From F1-60-MAGs027 sp044344715 (GTDB lineage Bacteria > Actinomycetota > Acidimicrobiia > Acidimicrobiales > Ilumatobacteraceae), in NCBI GenBank assembly GCA_044344715.1, contig JBIJCI010000037.1, forward strand, positions 1 through 16,440: DNA of 16,440 nucleotides. Reading direction: 5' to 3'. Shown here piece by piece: positions 6,943 through 14,564 of the stretch. The notes beneath the pieces are model-generated. The model was not told where the DNA came from. It did no database searches and saw only the letters and a list, made by a program, of their open reading frames with translations. Position numbers and translations under genes: made by a program. Each line of letters opens with the position of its first letter. The first letter of the stretch is position 1.

Positions 6943-8595
6943 TCAGCTGGCGCGTTCAACCGCACTGCTCGAGTCAACCGGTCGCCCCTGCTCGATGCGG
7001 CGATTACGGTTGGCGAGCGCGGCTCCGATCAACTCCCGGAACAGTGGGTGCGGCCGGTCGGGACGACTCTTGAACTCCGGGTGCGCCTGTGTGCCCACCC
7101 AGAACGGATGGTCGTTCAGCTCGATGAACTCCACGAGACGCCGGTCGGGTGACGTTCCGCTGCACACGAAACCCGATTCCTCGAACCGCGCGCGGTAAGC
7201 CGCGTTGAATTCGTATCGGTGCCGGTGACGTTCGCTGACGACCGGCTCGCCGTACGCCCTTGACACCCTGGTGCCGGGCTGTAGCACCGCGTAATAGGCA
7301 CCCAGCCGCATGGTTCCACCCTTGTCGGTGACCTCCCGCTGGTCGTGCATGAGGTCGATCACCGGGTGCGAGGTCGCCGGATTGAACTCGGTGGAGTTCG
7401 CATCGGTGAGTCCGAGAACGTGACGGGCGAATTCGACCGTCATGACCTGCATTCCGAGGCACAGACCCAAACAGGGAACGAGGTTCTCCCGCGCGTACTC
7501 GGCCGCGCGGATCTTTCCCTCCACTCCTCGTGGGCCGAATCCACCCGGGATCACGATGCCATCCAGGGTGGTCATCCGTTCGTCCGCGAGTAGACCCTCG
7601 ACTTCCTCGGCTTGAATCCAGATGATTTCGACCTTCGCGCCGTGATGGAAGCCGGCGTGCCGCAGCGACTCGGCAACCGAAAGGTAGGCGTCATGGAGGT
7701 CGACGTACTTGCCGATCAGCCCGATTCGAAGCGGCGTCGTCGCCGCTTCGACACGGGAAACCAGGTTCTGCCACGGCGAGAGGTCGATGTCACGCTCGAT
7801 GCGCAGGGTCTCGCACACCACGGTGTCGAGGCCTTCGTCGTGCAGGATCAACGGAAGGGCGTACACGTTGTCGACGTCCGCCGCATTGATCACGTTACGG
7901 ACGGGCACGTCGCACTGACCGGATATCTTCCGCTTGAGGCCGTCGGACAGGGGCTGCTCGCTACGGCAGACGATGACGTCGGGCTGGATTCCGCGACTAC
8001 GCAACTCCGTCACGCTGTGCTGGGTTGGTTTGGTCTTCTGCTCCCCCGACGGACCGATGAATGGCACCAGCGTCACGTGCACGTAGCAGACGTTGTCGCG
8101 TCCGACCTCGTTGCGCCACTGTCGAATCGACTCGAGGAACGGAAGGATCTCGATGTCGCCGACGGTTCCCCCGACTTCCGTGATGACCACGTCGACGTCC
8201 TCGGTGGTGATGCGTTGAATCCTTCGTTTGATCTCGTCGGTGACGTGGGGGATCACCTGGACGGTGCGCCCGAGGTAGTCACCCCTGCGCTCGGCAGCGA
8301 GCACTGCCTGATAAATCGATCCGGTGGTTGCGTTCGAAGCGCGGGTGAGGTTCTCATCGATGAACCGCTCGTAGTGGCCGAGATCGAGGTCGGTCTCACC
8401 ACCGTCGTCGGTGACGAACACTTCGCCGTGCTCGAACGGATTCATCGTGCCCGGATCCACGTTGATGTACGGGTCGAGTTTCTGCATGGTCACGCGCAGA
8501 CCACGCATCTTGAGCAACCTGCCGAGCGATGACGCGGTAAGACCCTTGCCGAGGGCACTGGCGACGCCACCCGTCACGAAGACATGCTTTGGCAT
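6943..8595 (-). CDS. pyrG: CTP synthase
   Basis: CTP synthase aminates UTP to CTP using ATP and glutamine, the last step of pyrimidine nucleotide synthesis. The protein is about 550 residues from ATG 8595. The frame is open for 15 codons upstream, but GGGAGG at 8602-8607 is a good Shine-Dalgarno for this ATG, and the conserved family N-terminus MPKHVFVTGGVASALGKG begins exactly here. The synthetase domain fills about 1-270, with DPYINVDPGTMNPFEHGEVF and EVGGTVGDIE. The class I glutamine amidotransferase domain occupies about 290-535: GGFGPRG, the nucleophile Cys379 in LGLCLGMQ, and the partner residues His505 and Glu507 in QAHPEF. A 71-base gap to recN holds small hairpins, one touching the Shine-Dalgarno. 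The Nudix gene follows after eight bases. Confidence 0.97.
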   Translation of the reverse strand: MPKHVFVTGGVASALGKGLTASSLGRLLKMRGLRVTMQKLDPYINVDPGTMNPFEHGEVFVTDDGGETDLDLGHYERFIDENLTRASNATTGSIYQAVLAAERRGDYLGRTVQVIPHVTDEIKRRIQRITTEDVDVVITEVGGTVGDIEILPFLESIRQWRNEVGRDNVCYVHVTLVPFIGPSGEQKTKPTQHSVTELRSRGIQPDVIVCRSEQPLSDGLKRKISGQCDVPVRNVINAADVDNVYALPLILHDEGLDTVVCETLRIERDIDLSPWQNLVSRVEAATTPLRIGLIGKYVDLHDAYLSVAESLRHAGFHHGAKVEIIWIQAEEVEGLLADERMTTLDGIVIPGGFGPRGVEGKIRAAEYARENLVPCLGLCLGMQVMTVEFARHVLGLTDANSTEFNPATSHPVIDLMHDQREVTDKGGTMRLGAYYAVLQPGTRVSRAYGEPVVSERHRHRYEFNAAYRARFEESGFVCSGTSPDRRLVEFIELNDHPFWVGTQAHPEFKSRPDRPHPLFRELIGAALANRNRRIEQGRPVDSSSAVERAS

Positions 8596-8600
8596 TCGTG

Positions 8601-8625
8601 ACCTCCCGTCGTACTCTCCCGACGG
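8601..8625 (-). promoter_or_regulatory. pyrG Shine-Dalgarno with a hairpin directly against it
   Basis: In the pyrG leader, CCGTCG (8625-8620) can pair with CGACGG (8611-8606) around an eight-base loop. The 3' arm shares its last two bases with the GGGAGG Shine-Dalgarno (8607-8602), which lies six bases before ATG 8595. A second inverted repeat, TGACG-TCC-CGTCA (8658-8646), lies closer to the recN stop. The Shine-Dalgarno is convincing; a regulatory role for the hairpin is only a possibility. Confidence 0.45.
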
Positions 8626-8666
8626 AAATCCGCCAGGCACAACCTTGACGGGACGTCAGCCTACCC

Positions 8667-10277
8667 CTACCGCCGGGGGGATCGCGTCTTTGCGGCTTCC
8701 CGCAGCAGATTCCGCGCATGTTCGACTGCGGAATCGACCGCAAGGTTCCCAGAGAGCATTCGGGCCACCTCGTCGGCGCGCTCGTCGGGGGCCAGCATTC
8801 GTGCGGTTGCATAGGTGATTCCCTTGCGAACCTCCTTGGCCACCGTGACGTGCCGGTGCGCCCGCGCGGCAACCTGCGGGAGGTGCGTCACCACCACCAC
8901 TTGGTGGCGCTCCGACAGCTCGGCCAATGCATCGGCCACCGCCACGGCCGCCTCCCCACCGATTCCGGCATCCACCTCATCGAACACGAGCGTGCCCGGC
9001 GCCTGGGTGAGGACGAGACGAAGGGCGAGCATCGCACGTGCAAGTTCCCCGCCCGATGCCACCTTGGCCAGGCTCGCCGGATCGCTCCCGGGATTCGCGG
9101 CGAGCATGAATGTGACGTCATCCCCTGCCGCATCGTCGACCCGCTGGGACCCGACATCGATCCGCACCTGGGCGTGCGGCATGGCGAGGCGTGCGAGGTG
9201 CTTCCGAACCGCTTCTGCCAGCTTCGAAGCGGCAGCTTCGCGCTTCACCCTTACTTTCTTCGCCTCCTGCTCGACCTGCCGCAACGCCTCGGTGCGGCGA
9301 GCATCAAGTTCGGCTGCACGCGACTCCCAGCCCTCCAGCTCGCTCAGGCGCCTCGCACTGTCACGACCGAAATCAATGACCATCTGCAGCGTGTCTCCGT
9401 ACTTCCGACGCAGGTCGAAGAGCACCTGCCGACGTTCGACGAGACCCGCCAGGCGCGCCGGATCTTCGTCCACGCCCTCGAGCATCTCGCGCATCTCCTC
9501 GGCAACGTCGGCAACCAGCGACTGCAACTCCCGAATCCGCTCCACATGAACACGCATCGCCTCGCCCCGCCCCAGAACTGCGGCAGCCGAGCTCAACCGG
9601 TCGGAGACACCGTCGTCATCCGCGAGGACTGCAATCGCCGCGGCAAGGGCCTCGCGGTTCGACACCGCGTCCTGAAGGAGGTCGATCTGACGTTCGAGTG
9701 CGGCATCCTCGTCGGGGTCCGAAAGCCCGGCACGCTCGATCTCCTCGCTCTGGAACCTCACGAGGTCGAGCTCCCTGGCCCGGGCGCGTTCGTCGCCGCC
9801 CATCGTGGCGAGGGCCGCGTCGATCTCGGTCAGGTCACCGCGCGCCCGACGCAGCGGTTCAAGGTCGATTCCCGCGAACGTGTCGAGGGCGGCGCGTTGC
9901 GCCGCCGTCCCGAGGAGGCTCTGATGTTCGTGTTGTCCGTGCAAATCGACGAGCTCCGCCCCGATCTCGGACAAGCTCGCCACCGTGGCCAAACGCCCGT
10001 CGACATACGCCCGTGACCGACCCTCGCGGGGCACGACGCGACACAGCACCGATTCAGACCCGTCCGCGGCAACGAATCGACCCTCCACACGGAACTCGTC
10101 GGCCCCCGCGCGCACCATCGAGGCATCCGCACGTTGTCCGACCAGCAGGTTGATTGCCTCGACGATCATCGTCTTGCCGGCACCGGTCTCGCCCGTGAGG
10201 ACCGTCAGCCCGTCACCAAGTACGACGCTCGCTTCCTCGATGACCCCGAGGTTCTCGATGCGCAACTCGACGAGCAT
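8667..10277 (-). CDS. recN: DNA repair protein RecN
   Basis: RecN is an SMC-like ATPase acting early in double-strand break repair. The 536-residue protein shows Walker A GETGAGKT (29-36), the RecN-typical DLHGQHEHQSLL (111-122), a long coiled-coil middle (about 150-360), the ABC signature ASGGELAR (407-414), Walker B LVFDEVDAGIGG (430-441) and the switch histidine in VVVTHLPQVA (about 465). It is slightly shorter than the E. coli protein but complete. The ATG at 10277 has no Shine-Dalgarno; instead a -10-like TAGGTT ends seven bases upstream, so a separate near-leaderless transcript is likely in addition to read-through from nadK. I see no LexA box of the actinobacterial TCGAAC...GTTCGA type in the 48-base gap before it. 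Confidence 0.96.
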   Translation of the reverse strand: MLVELRIENLGVIEEASVVLGDGLTVLTGETGAGKTMIVEAINLLVGQRADASMVRAGADEFRVEGRFVAADGSESVLCRVVPREGRSRAYVDGRLATVASLSEIGAELVDLHGQHEHQSLLGTAAQRAALDTFAGIDLEPLRRARGDLTEIDAALATMGGDERARARELDLVRFQSEEIERAGLSDPDEDAALERQIDLLQDAVSNREALAAAIAVLADDDGVSDRLSSAAAVLGRGEAMRVHVERIRELQSLVADVAEEMREMLEGVDEDPARLAGLVERRQVLFDLRRKYGDTLQMVIDFGRDSARRLSELEGWESRAAELDARRTEALRQVEQEAKKVRVKREAAASKLAEAVRKHLARLAMPHAQVRIDVGSQRVDDAAGDDVTFMLAANPGSDPASLAKVASGGELARAMLALRLVLTQAPGTLVFDEVDAGIGGEAAVAVADALAELSERHQVVVVTHLPQVAARAHRHVTVAKEVRKGITYATARMLAPDERADEVARMLSGNLAVDSAVEHARNLLREAAKTRSPRR

Positions 10278-10290
10278 GCCCGGGAACCTA
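10278..10290 (-). promoter_or_regulatory. Predicted internal -10 element for recN
   Basis: On the minus strand TAGGTT (10290 down to 10285) fits TANNNT and lies seven bases before the recN ATG. The predicted +1 is 10278, one base before the start codon, the same arrangement as scpA. It lies in the 48-base gap between nadK and recN. No clear -35 element is seen. Sequence prediction only. Confidence 0.4.
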
Positions 10291-10325
10291 GGCCCGCTCG
10301 CGGTACGGGGGGTGCACGACCTCGA

Positions 10326-11183
10326 TCACTCGGACAGTCCGAACTTGGACCTGAGGATCTGGTGGAATTTCGGGGCGGCGAACCGCACGAATCGCGCGGT
10401 GCACGTGTCGGGCCCGAACGTGACGATGTCGCCGGCGGCAAGGTTCGCCACCCTGCGTCCGTCGATGGCCAGATCGACGGGTCTCGTTCCGGCAACCGTC
10501 ATCTGGAGGTGTTCCTCCGGTCCGAGAACGAGCGAGCGATCGAAGTTCATGTGCGGGGATACGGGGGTCACGATGAGTGCGCGGTGACGCGGCGACACGA
10601 CTGGCCCCCTGGCAGACATCGAATATGCGGTGCTGCCGGTTGGCGTTGCCACGATCACCCCGTCGGCGGAGTACCGCTCGAAGAGTTCGTGATTGACCGC
10701 CACGTCGATCCAAACGGTGTGACCAGACTGCTGCTTTTCCAGCACGGCTTCATTGAGTGCACGCCACGACGTTTGCGGACGACCCTCCTTCGTCACCATA
10801 ACCTGCAACAGCATCCGTTCGTCGATGAGGAAATCGGTGCCCGCACGTCCCGACAGTGCACGCTGCACCGAGACAACGGCACGATCGATGCCGACCTCGG
10901 TGAGGTACCCGAGCAATCCGACGTTCACACCGAGAATCGGGATCGGCGCCCCGTTGAGCATGTTCACCGCACGCAGCACGGTGCCGTCGCCACCCAGAAC
11001 CACCATCATGTCACCGTCCCCGGGGTCCCGGTCACTCGCCAACTCCGGCAATCGGTGGGCCTCGGCGTCGGCTGGGCACATCCACAGATAGTGACCGGCC
11101 TGCTCCAGAACCTCCCGTAGCTCGGCAAGGAGAGCTGGCACCTCGGGTCGAGTGTGGTGTGCCACCACCATCACGTTGGCCAT
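10326..11183 (-). CDS. nadK: NAD kinase
   Basis: This enzyme phosphorylates NAD to NADP using ATP or polyphosphate. The 285-residue protein has the catalytic GGDGT motif (64-68), GVNVGLLGYLTE (85-96), the NE dipeptide (144-145) and the conserved DGVIVATPTGSTAY block (174-187). The next family motif, normally GGPIxxP, reads RGPVVSP here, with an arginine in place of the first glycine; this is probably a tolerated change. The start is ATG 11183, five bases after the tlyA stop, so the two are co-transcribed. The tlyA-nadK-recN order is the conserved actinobacterial arrangement. The length is normal and no break in the frame is apparent. Confidence 0.96.
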   Translation of the reverse strand: MANVMVVAHHTRPEVPALLAELREVLEQAGHYLWMCPADAEAHRLPELASDRDPGDGDMMVVLGGDGTVLRAVNMLNGAPIPILGVNVGLLGYLTEVGIDRAVVSVQRALSGRAGTDFLIDERMLLQVMVTKEGRPQTSWRALNEAVLEKQQSGHTVWIDVAVNHELFERYSADGVIVATPTGSTAYSMSARGPVVSPRHRALIVTPVSPHMNFDRSLVLGPEEHLQMTVAGTRPVDLAIDGRRVANLAAGDIVTFGPDTCTARFVRFAAPKFHQILRSKFGLSE

Positions 11184-11188
11184 GTGCT

Positions 11189-11953
11189 TCAGACTATTGA
11201 GGCTCGAATCCAGTGCTCACGATTGCCGGCGGGGCCGGGAACGGCCGAGTCCACCTCGCCCCGAATCCTGAAGCCGTGCTCCTCGAGGGACCGGGACACC
11301 GATTCGATGCACCGCCGGCGGACGGCCTCGTCGGAGATCACTCCACCGCCGCGGTCCACCTCCGCCTTCGTGGCCTCAAACTGTGGTTTCACGAGCAATA
11401 GCGCCTCCCCGCCGGGGAACAGCACCGCCTTGATGCCATCGAGGAGCATCCGCAGCGAGATGAACGACACATCGGCGACCACGAAATCGAATCCAGCCGG
11501 GAAATCGCCGCGCTGCACGAGTGCGGATAGGTCGCGGGCATTCACGCCGTCGCGCACGTCGACGCGCGGGTCTGCTGCCAACCTTGGGTGGATCAATCCG
11601 TGGCCGACGTCGCAGGCAACGACGGACATTGCACCCCTCTCCAGGAGACAGTCGACGAAACCTCCGGTCGATGCTCCGATGTCGAGCACGCGGCGGCCCG
11701 CCACGCGGAGTGGCGGGTCGACTCCCGCGAAGTACTCGAGCGCCGCGTCGAGCTTGAGCCCGCCACGACTCACGAACTTCCGGAGCGGGACGACAGCGAG
11801 CGTGTCGTTGACGGAAACCTGTCTGGCCGTGTTCAGAACGGGAGCGCCATTCACCGTGACCCGGTCGTCCTCGATCAGTGCACGAGCTTCCACTTCATCG
11901 TGCGCCAAACCCTCAGCAACGAGCGCGCGGTCGATCCGACGAGGCCGCGACAC
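11189..11953 (-). CDS. tlyA: TlyA family rRNA 2'-O-methyltransferase
   Basis: TlyA methylates ribose 2'-hydroxyls in 16S and 23S rRNA at the subunit interface; in mycobacteria its loss causes capreomycin resistance. The 254-residue protein begins with an S4 RNA-binding domain (about 5-60, with RIDRALVAEGLA and RVTVNG). An FtsJ/RrmJ-type fold follows. The SAM-binding motif is VLDIGASTGGFVDCLL (89-104). The catalytic tetrad K-D-K-E can be assigned to Lys67 (RGGLKLD), Asp161 (VVADVSFISL), Lys189 (LLVKPQFEA) and Glu246 (GNREHW). The family was once annotated as haemolysin; rRNA methylation is the better supported role. The start is GTG 11953, three bases after the HAD stop, and nadK follows after five bases. 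Confidence 0.95.
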   Translation of the reverse strand: MSRPRRIDRALVAEGLAHDEVEARALIEDDRVTVNGAPVLNTARQVSVNDTLAVVPLRKFVSRGGLKLDAALEYFAGVDPPLRVAGRRVLDIGASTGGFVDCLLERGAMSVVACDVGHGLIHPRLAADPRVDVRDGVNARDLSALVQRGDFPAGFDFVVADVSFISLRMLLDGIKAVLFPGGEALLLVKPQFEATKAEVDRGGGVISDEAVRRRCIESVSRSLEEHGFRIRGEVDSAVPGPAGNREHWIRASIV

Positions 11954-11956
11954 GTC

Positions 11957-12775
11957 TCAGTCGCCGCGCGACGGTGCAAGAACCGAATCGGCCAGCGCCG
12001 CGAGATTCTCGAACACACCGTCCGGCGCCACCGTGCGATCATCGGCGGTCTCGCTCACGCCCGACAGCATGAGGGCGAATCTCGCACCCACCAACCGGGC
12101 AAAGGCCCCGTCGGTTGAGTCCCGGTCGCCGGCCATCCATGCGACGCTCAAATCGTCGAGACCCAGCCGCTTGCGTACCAACTGGCCCATCGGCGCGAAG
12201 GGCTTTCCGGCGATGATCGGGCGCACACCGCCGGCTTTCGCAATTGCCGCGAGGATCGACCCTCCACCAGGAATCAGTCCGGCGGGTGTCGGATAGGTCG
12301 GATCGTCGTTGGTGCCGATCAGACGCGCCCCGCCGAGGATCGGAGTCACCGCCCGGGTCATGCCCCGGTAGTCGAATGAACTGTGGTATCCGACCATCAC
12401 CGTGTCGATGTCGCGGGCGAGGTCGGCAAATTGCCCGTCATTGACGTCGTCATCGGTGCGCGCTACGACCACCGCTCCGGCCTCCTCGACGGCCTCGACG
12501 ATGCCCGGCCCGCCAGCGATGAGTACCCGCTCACCCGGGGCGAGCAGCAACGCGGCCGCCTGAGCCGAGGTGCACACGTCGCCGGTGGCGGAGATACCGA
12601 TCTTCGCCAATGCCGATTCCTGTTTGGCGAGGGTGGCTGCCGAATTGTTGGTGACGAAGAGAACCCGGTGACCCCCGGCGCGTAGCCGCCCGATTGCATC
12701 CACCGAACCAGGAATCGGTTGATGCATCAGCCACACCACACCGTCTAGGTCGCAGAGAATCGGTGCCTTCACCAC
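11957..12775 (-). CDS. HAD-superfamily IIA (NagD-like) phosphatase, probable glycerol 3-phosphate phosphatase
   Basis: The 272-residue protein is a complete HAD hydrolase. Motif I is CDLDGVVW with nucleophile Asp9 and acid/base Asp11, motif II is FVTNN (Thr42), the motif III lysine is in AGKPFAPM (about 191), and motif IV is AGDRDSTDGAFA (about 215-226). The C2-type cap sits between motifs II and III, as in the NagD/phosphoglycolate phosphatase group. The gene at the same place upstream of tlyA in M. tuberculosis (Rv1692) is a glycerol 3-phosphate phosphatase of polar-lipid recycling, so that is the best guess; the substrate is not provable here. The first GTG of a GTG-GTG pair at 12775 coincides with a predicted transcription start. 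This is the first gene of the long minus-strand run. Confidence 0.88.
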   Translation of the reverse strand: MVKAPILCDLDGVVWLMHQPIPGSVDAIGRLRAGGHRVLFVTNNSAATLAKQESALAKIGISATGDVCTSAQAAALLLAPGERVLIAGGPGIVEAVEEAGAVVVARTDDDVNDGQFADLARDIDTVMVGYHSSFDYRGMTRAVTPILGGARLIGTNDDPTYPTPAGLIPGGGSILAAIAKAGGVRPIIAGKPFAPMGQLVRKRLGLDDLSVAWMAGDRDSTDGAFARLVGARFALMLSGVSETADDRTVAPDGVFENLAALADSVLAPSRGD

Positions 12776-12787
12776 TTCCGCACGCTA
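12776..12787 (-). promoter_or_regulatory. Predicted -10 element for the HAD-tlyA-nadK run, leaderless
   Basis: TAGCGT on the minus strand (12787 down to 12782) fits TANNNT. Six bases separate it from the first GTG of the HAD gene, so the canonical +1 equals the first base of that codon. No Shine-Dalgarno is present. A divergent candidate for DUF1015 lies about 25 bases away. Confidence 0.5.
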
Positions 12788-12812
12788 GTTGGCGGGCAGT
12801 CCATCGACCTGC

Positions 12813-12824
12813 CAACCTTGACCG
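12813..12824 (+). promoter_or_regulatory. Weak -10 candidate for the DUF1015 gene
   Basis: CAACCT (12813-12818) matches TANNNT at two of three fixed positions and lies six bases before GTG 12825, the same spacing as the trpS and HAD cases. There is no Shine-Dalgarno before the GTG, which favours a leaderless start, but the element itself is weak. Confidence 0.25.
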
Positions 12825-14006
12825 GTGCCGCACTTCCTACCGTTTCGAGCCCTTCGCTACCACGCATCGCACGACCTCTCCCGCGTTACGGCGCCGCCGT
12901 ACGACGTACTCAGCGACACGGACCGTGCCGAGCTTTCCGCACGCGATCCGCACAACATCGTCGCCATCGATCTTCCAGCGGGAGCCGATCCATACGCCGA
13001 CGCCGCCGCAACGCTCGCCCGCTGGCGCCACGACCGTGTGCTCGTCCTCGACGATCGCCCGTCCTTCACCCTCTACCGAATGACCTTCACCGACGCGGAA
13101 GGTCGCGACCGCACGACGGTCGGTGTCATCGGATCACTCGAGGTCGTCGACGAGGGAGAAGGCGGCGTTCTTCCGCACGAGCAGACGACGCCGAAGGCAA
13201 AGAGCGACCGGCTGGATCTGACTCGTGCAACGCAGAGCAACCTCTCCCCGGTGTGGGGTCTTTCACTTCGTGAACAAATGACCGATGCCCTGATCGCACG
13301 GGGAGAACCGGTTGGCGAATTCGTCGATGAGCACGGCGTGAAGCATTCCACGGAACGCATCGACGACCCCGCAAGGGTCCGCAGTATCTCGTCGCTGGTG
13401 GGATCTCAGCCGGTTCTCATCGCCGACGGACACCACCGCTACGCAATAAGCCGCACCTACCGGGACGAAATGCGTGGCACCGTGCTCGCCGCTGCCGCCT
13501 CGACGACCATGACCTACGTAGCGGAGCTCGTCGAATCCCAACTCAGCATTGCTGCGATACACCGCCTCTACCGGGGTGTCGACTCCACACGATTGCTGAC
13601 CAAACTCGCGGAGTGCTTCGACGTTTCGGCCGTCGATGGCTCGGTTACTCCGGCGATCATCGGGGAACTGGGCAAGCGTGGCGCATTGTGCTTCGTGGAC
13701 CACGACCTCAACGGTTGGTGGCTAAGGCCCAAGCCCGCCTCCTTTGCGGGCCTTCGTGATCTCGACAGCCTGCGCCTCGAGCATGCGCTCCGCGGCATGA
13801 CGCACGACGTTGCCTACCAACACGGCGCCACCGAGGTTCTCGATCTCGTACGAGGCAAGGTGGCCGACGCCGCGGTGCTGATTCGGCCGACGAGCATCGG
13901 CGAGATCCGTCGAACCGCCGAGGAACGCGTACTCATGCCGCCGAAATCCACGTTCTTCACGCCGAAGCTTCGCACCGGGCTCGTCGTACGACCACTGGTC
14001 GAATAG
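12825..14006 (+). CDS. DUF1015 family protein
   Basis: The family (DUF1015) is widespread in bacteria and, to my knowledge, lacks a settled function. The 393-residue protein carries all the blocks I associate with it: APPYDVLS (23-30), HNIVAIDLP (43-51), LPHEQTTPKAKSDRLDL (116-132), QSNLSPVWGL (137-146), the strongly conserved IADGHHRYA (199-207), and MPPKSTFFTPKLRTGLVV (371-388) near the C-terminus. The histidine-rich motifs suggest a metal or phosphate site. DGHHR also resembles the DGxHR motif of ParB/sulfiredoxin-fold enzymes, including serine kinases; that is inference. There is no signal peptide or membrane segment. The start is GTG 12825, with no Shine-Dalgarno. The gene diverges from the HAD gene across 49 bases and converges on the SSB-like gene with 47 bases between stops. 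Confidence 0.88.
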   Translation: MPHFLPFRALRYHASHDLSRVTAPPYDVLSDTDRAELSARDPHNIVAIDLPAGADPYADAAATLARWRHDRVLVLDDRPSFTLYRMTFTDAEGRDRTTVGVIGSLEVVDEGEGGVLPHEQTTPKAKSDRLDLTRATQSNLSPVWGLSLREQMTDALIARGEPVGEFVDEHGVKHSTERIDDPARVRSISSLVGSQPVLIADGHHRYAISRTYRDEMRGTVLAAAASTTMTYVAELVESQLSIAAIHRLYRGVDSTRLLTKLAECFDVSAVDGSVTPAIIGELGKRGALCFVDHDLNGWWLRPKPASFAGLRDLDSLRLEHALRGMTHDVAYQHGATEVLDLVRGKVADAAVLIRPTSIGEIRRTAEERVLMPPKSTFFTPKLRTGLVVRPLVE

Positions 14007-14053
14007 CCACTTCCGGCCAGCTGCCCGATTGATTCGGCATCCAACCGGCGGCG

Positions 14054-14470
14054 CTAGTCAACCTTGGGAAGAACGGTGGACGTTGCTTCCCTCCCCCGAC
14101 CCGAGAGCGCCGCCAGCAGTTTGTCGAGCTTCGCCGCCCGTCCGCCCACTGCCACATGTTCGGCAACGATCTCGGTGACCGTCTGTGTTCGCGCACCAAT
14201 ACGGAAGAAGCGTCGCCGAACGTGACCGAGCACCGTGACTTCGTCCCCCACCCTCATCGTCGGCACGTCGGCCGCCGCCGCAGAGATCGGAGTCACGGCT
14301 TTCCTCCCGTGGATGACGCAGGCGATATCGAATGACGCCACCCTCTCGCGTCGTGTGAGAAGCCGAATCGATGGGGCCGCCACCAATCGCCCCCGAACCA
14401 AGGCAACGTTGGTAGAAGCCGACTTCTCGGACATGGCCCCACGGGCGATGCGAGTTGCAGTACGTGTCAC
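14054..14470 (-). CDS. SSB-like OB-fold protein, non-canonical
   Basis: The 138-residue protein looks like a distant single-stranded DNA-binding protein. An OB-fold is suggested at about 20-108: NVALVRGRLVAAPSIRLL (first strands), VASFDIACV, then MRVGDEVTVLGHVRRRFFRI and TVTEIVAEHVAV, which parallel the SSB pattern of a GDxVxVxG strand followed by an arginine/aromatic stretch and a TEIVA strand. The acidic C-terminal tip (DDxPF) of the housekeeping SSB is absent, since the protein ends LPKVD, so it is not the main SSB. The middle part equivalent to the tryptophan-containing region is shortened. The start is GTG 14470 with a good AGGAG five bases upstream, in contrast to the leaderless neighbours. 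The nearest genes give no functional hint. Confidence 0.65.
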   Translation of the reverse strand: MTRTATRIARGAMSEKSASTNVALVRGRLVAAPSIRLLTRRERVASFDIACVIHGRKAVTPISAAAADVPTMRVGDEVTVLGHVRRRFFRIGARTQTVTEIVAEHVAVGGRAAKLDKLLAALSGRGREATSTVLPKVD

Positions 14471-14564
14471 GAGCGCTCCTCTCGGCTGATCCGACCTCGT
14501 GCATAACGCACGACGCCGTGCTTCGAGTACCTGTGTGCGCCGTGAAAATTAGGCGGAAGTGCGG

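Noticed and set aside
8596..8640. Upstream in-frame start of pyrG, 15 codons longer
   Set aside because: The Shine-Dalgarno at 8602-8607 and the conserved MPKHVFVTGG N-terminus both fix ATG 8595.
8718..10016. 432-codon plus-strand open frame
   Set aside because: It is antisense to recN, whose Walker A, signature and Walker B motifs are unmistakable. The product has no recognisable motif.
10278..10325. SOS (LexA) box upstream of recN
   Set aside because: No TCGAAC...GTTCGA-like palindrome is present in the gap.
11154..12296. 380-codon plus-strand open frame
   Set aside because: Ser/Arg/Thr-rich antisense shadow of tlyA and the HAD gene.
14007..14053. Terminator between convergent DUF1015 and SSB-like genes
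   Set aside because: I found no stem followed by a T-run on either strand in this gap.
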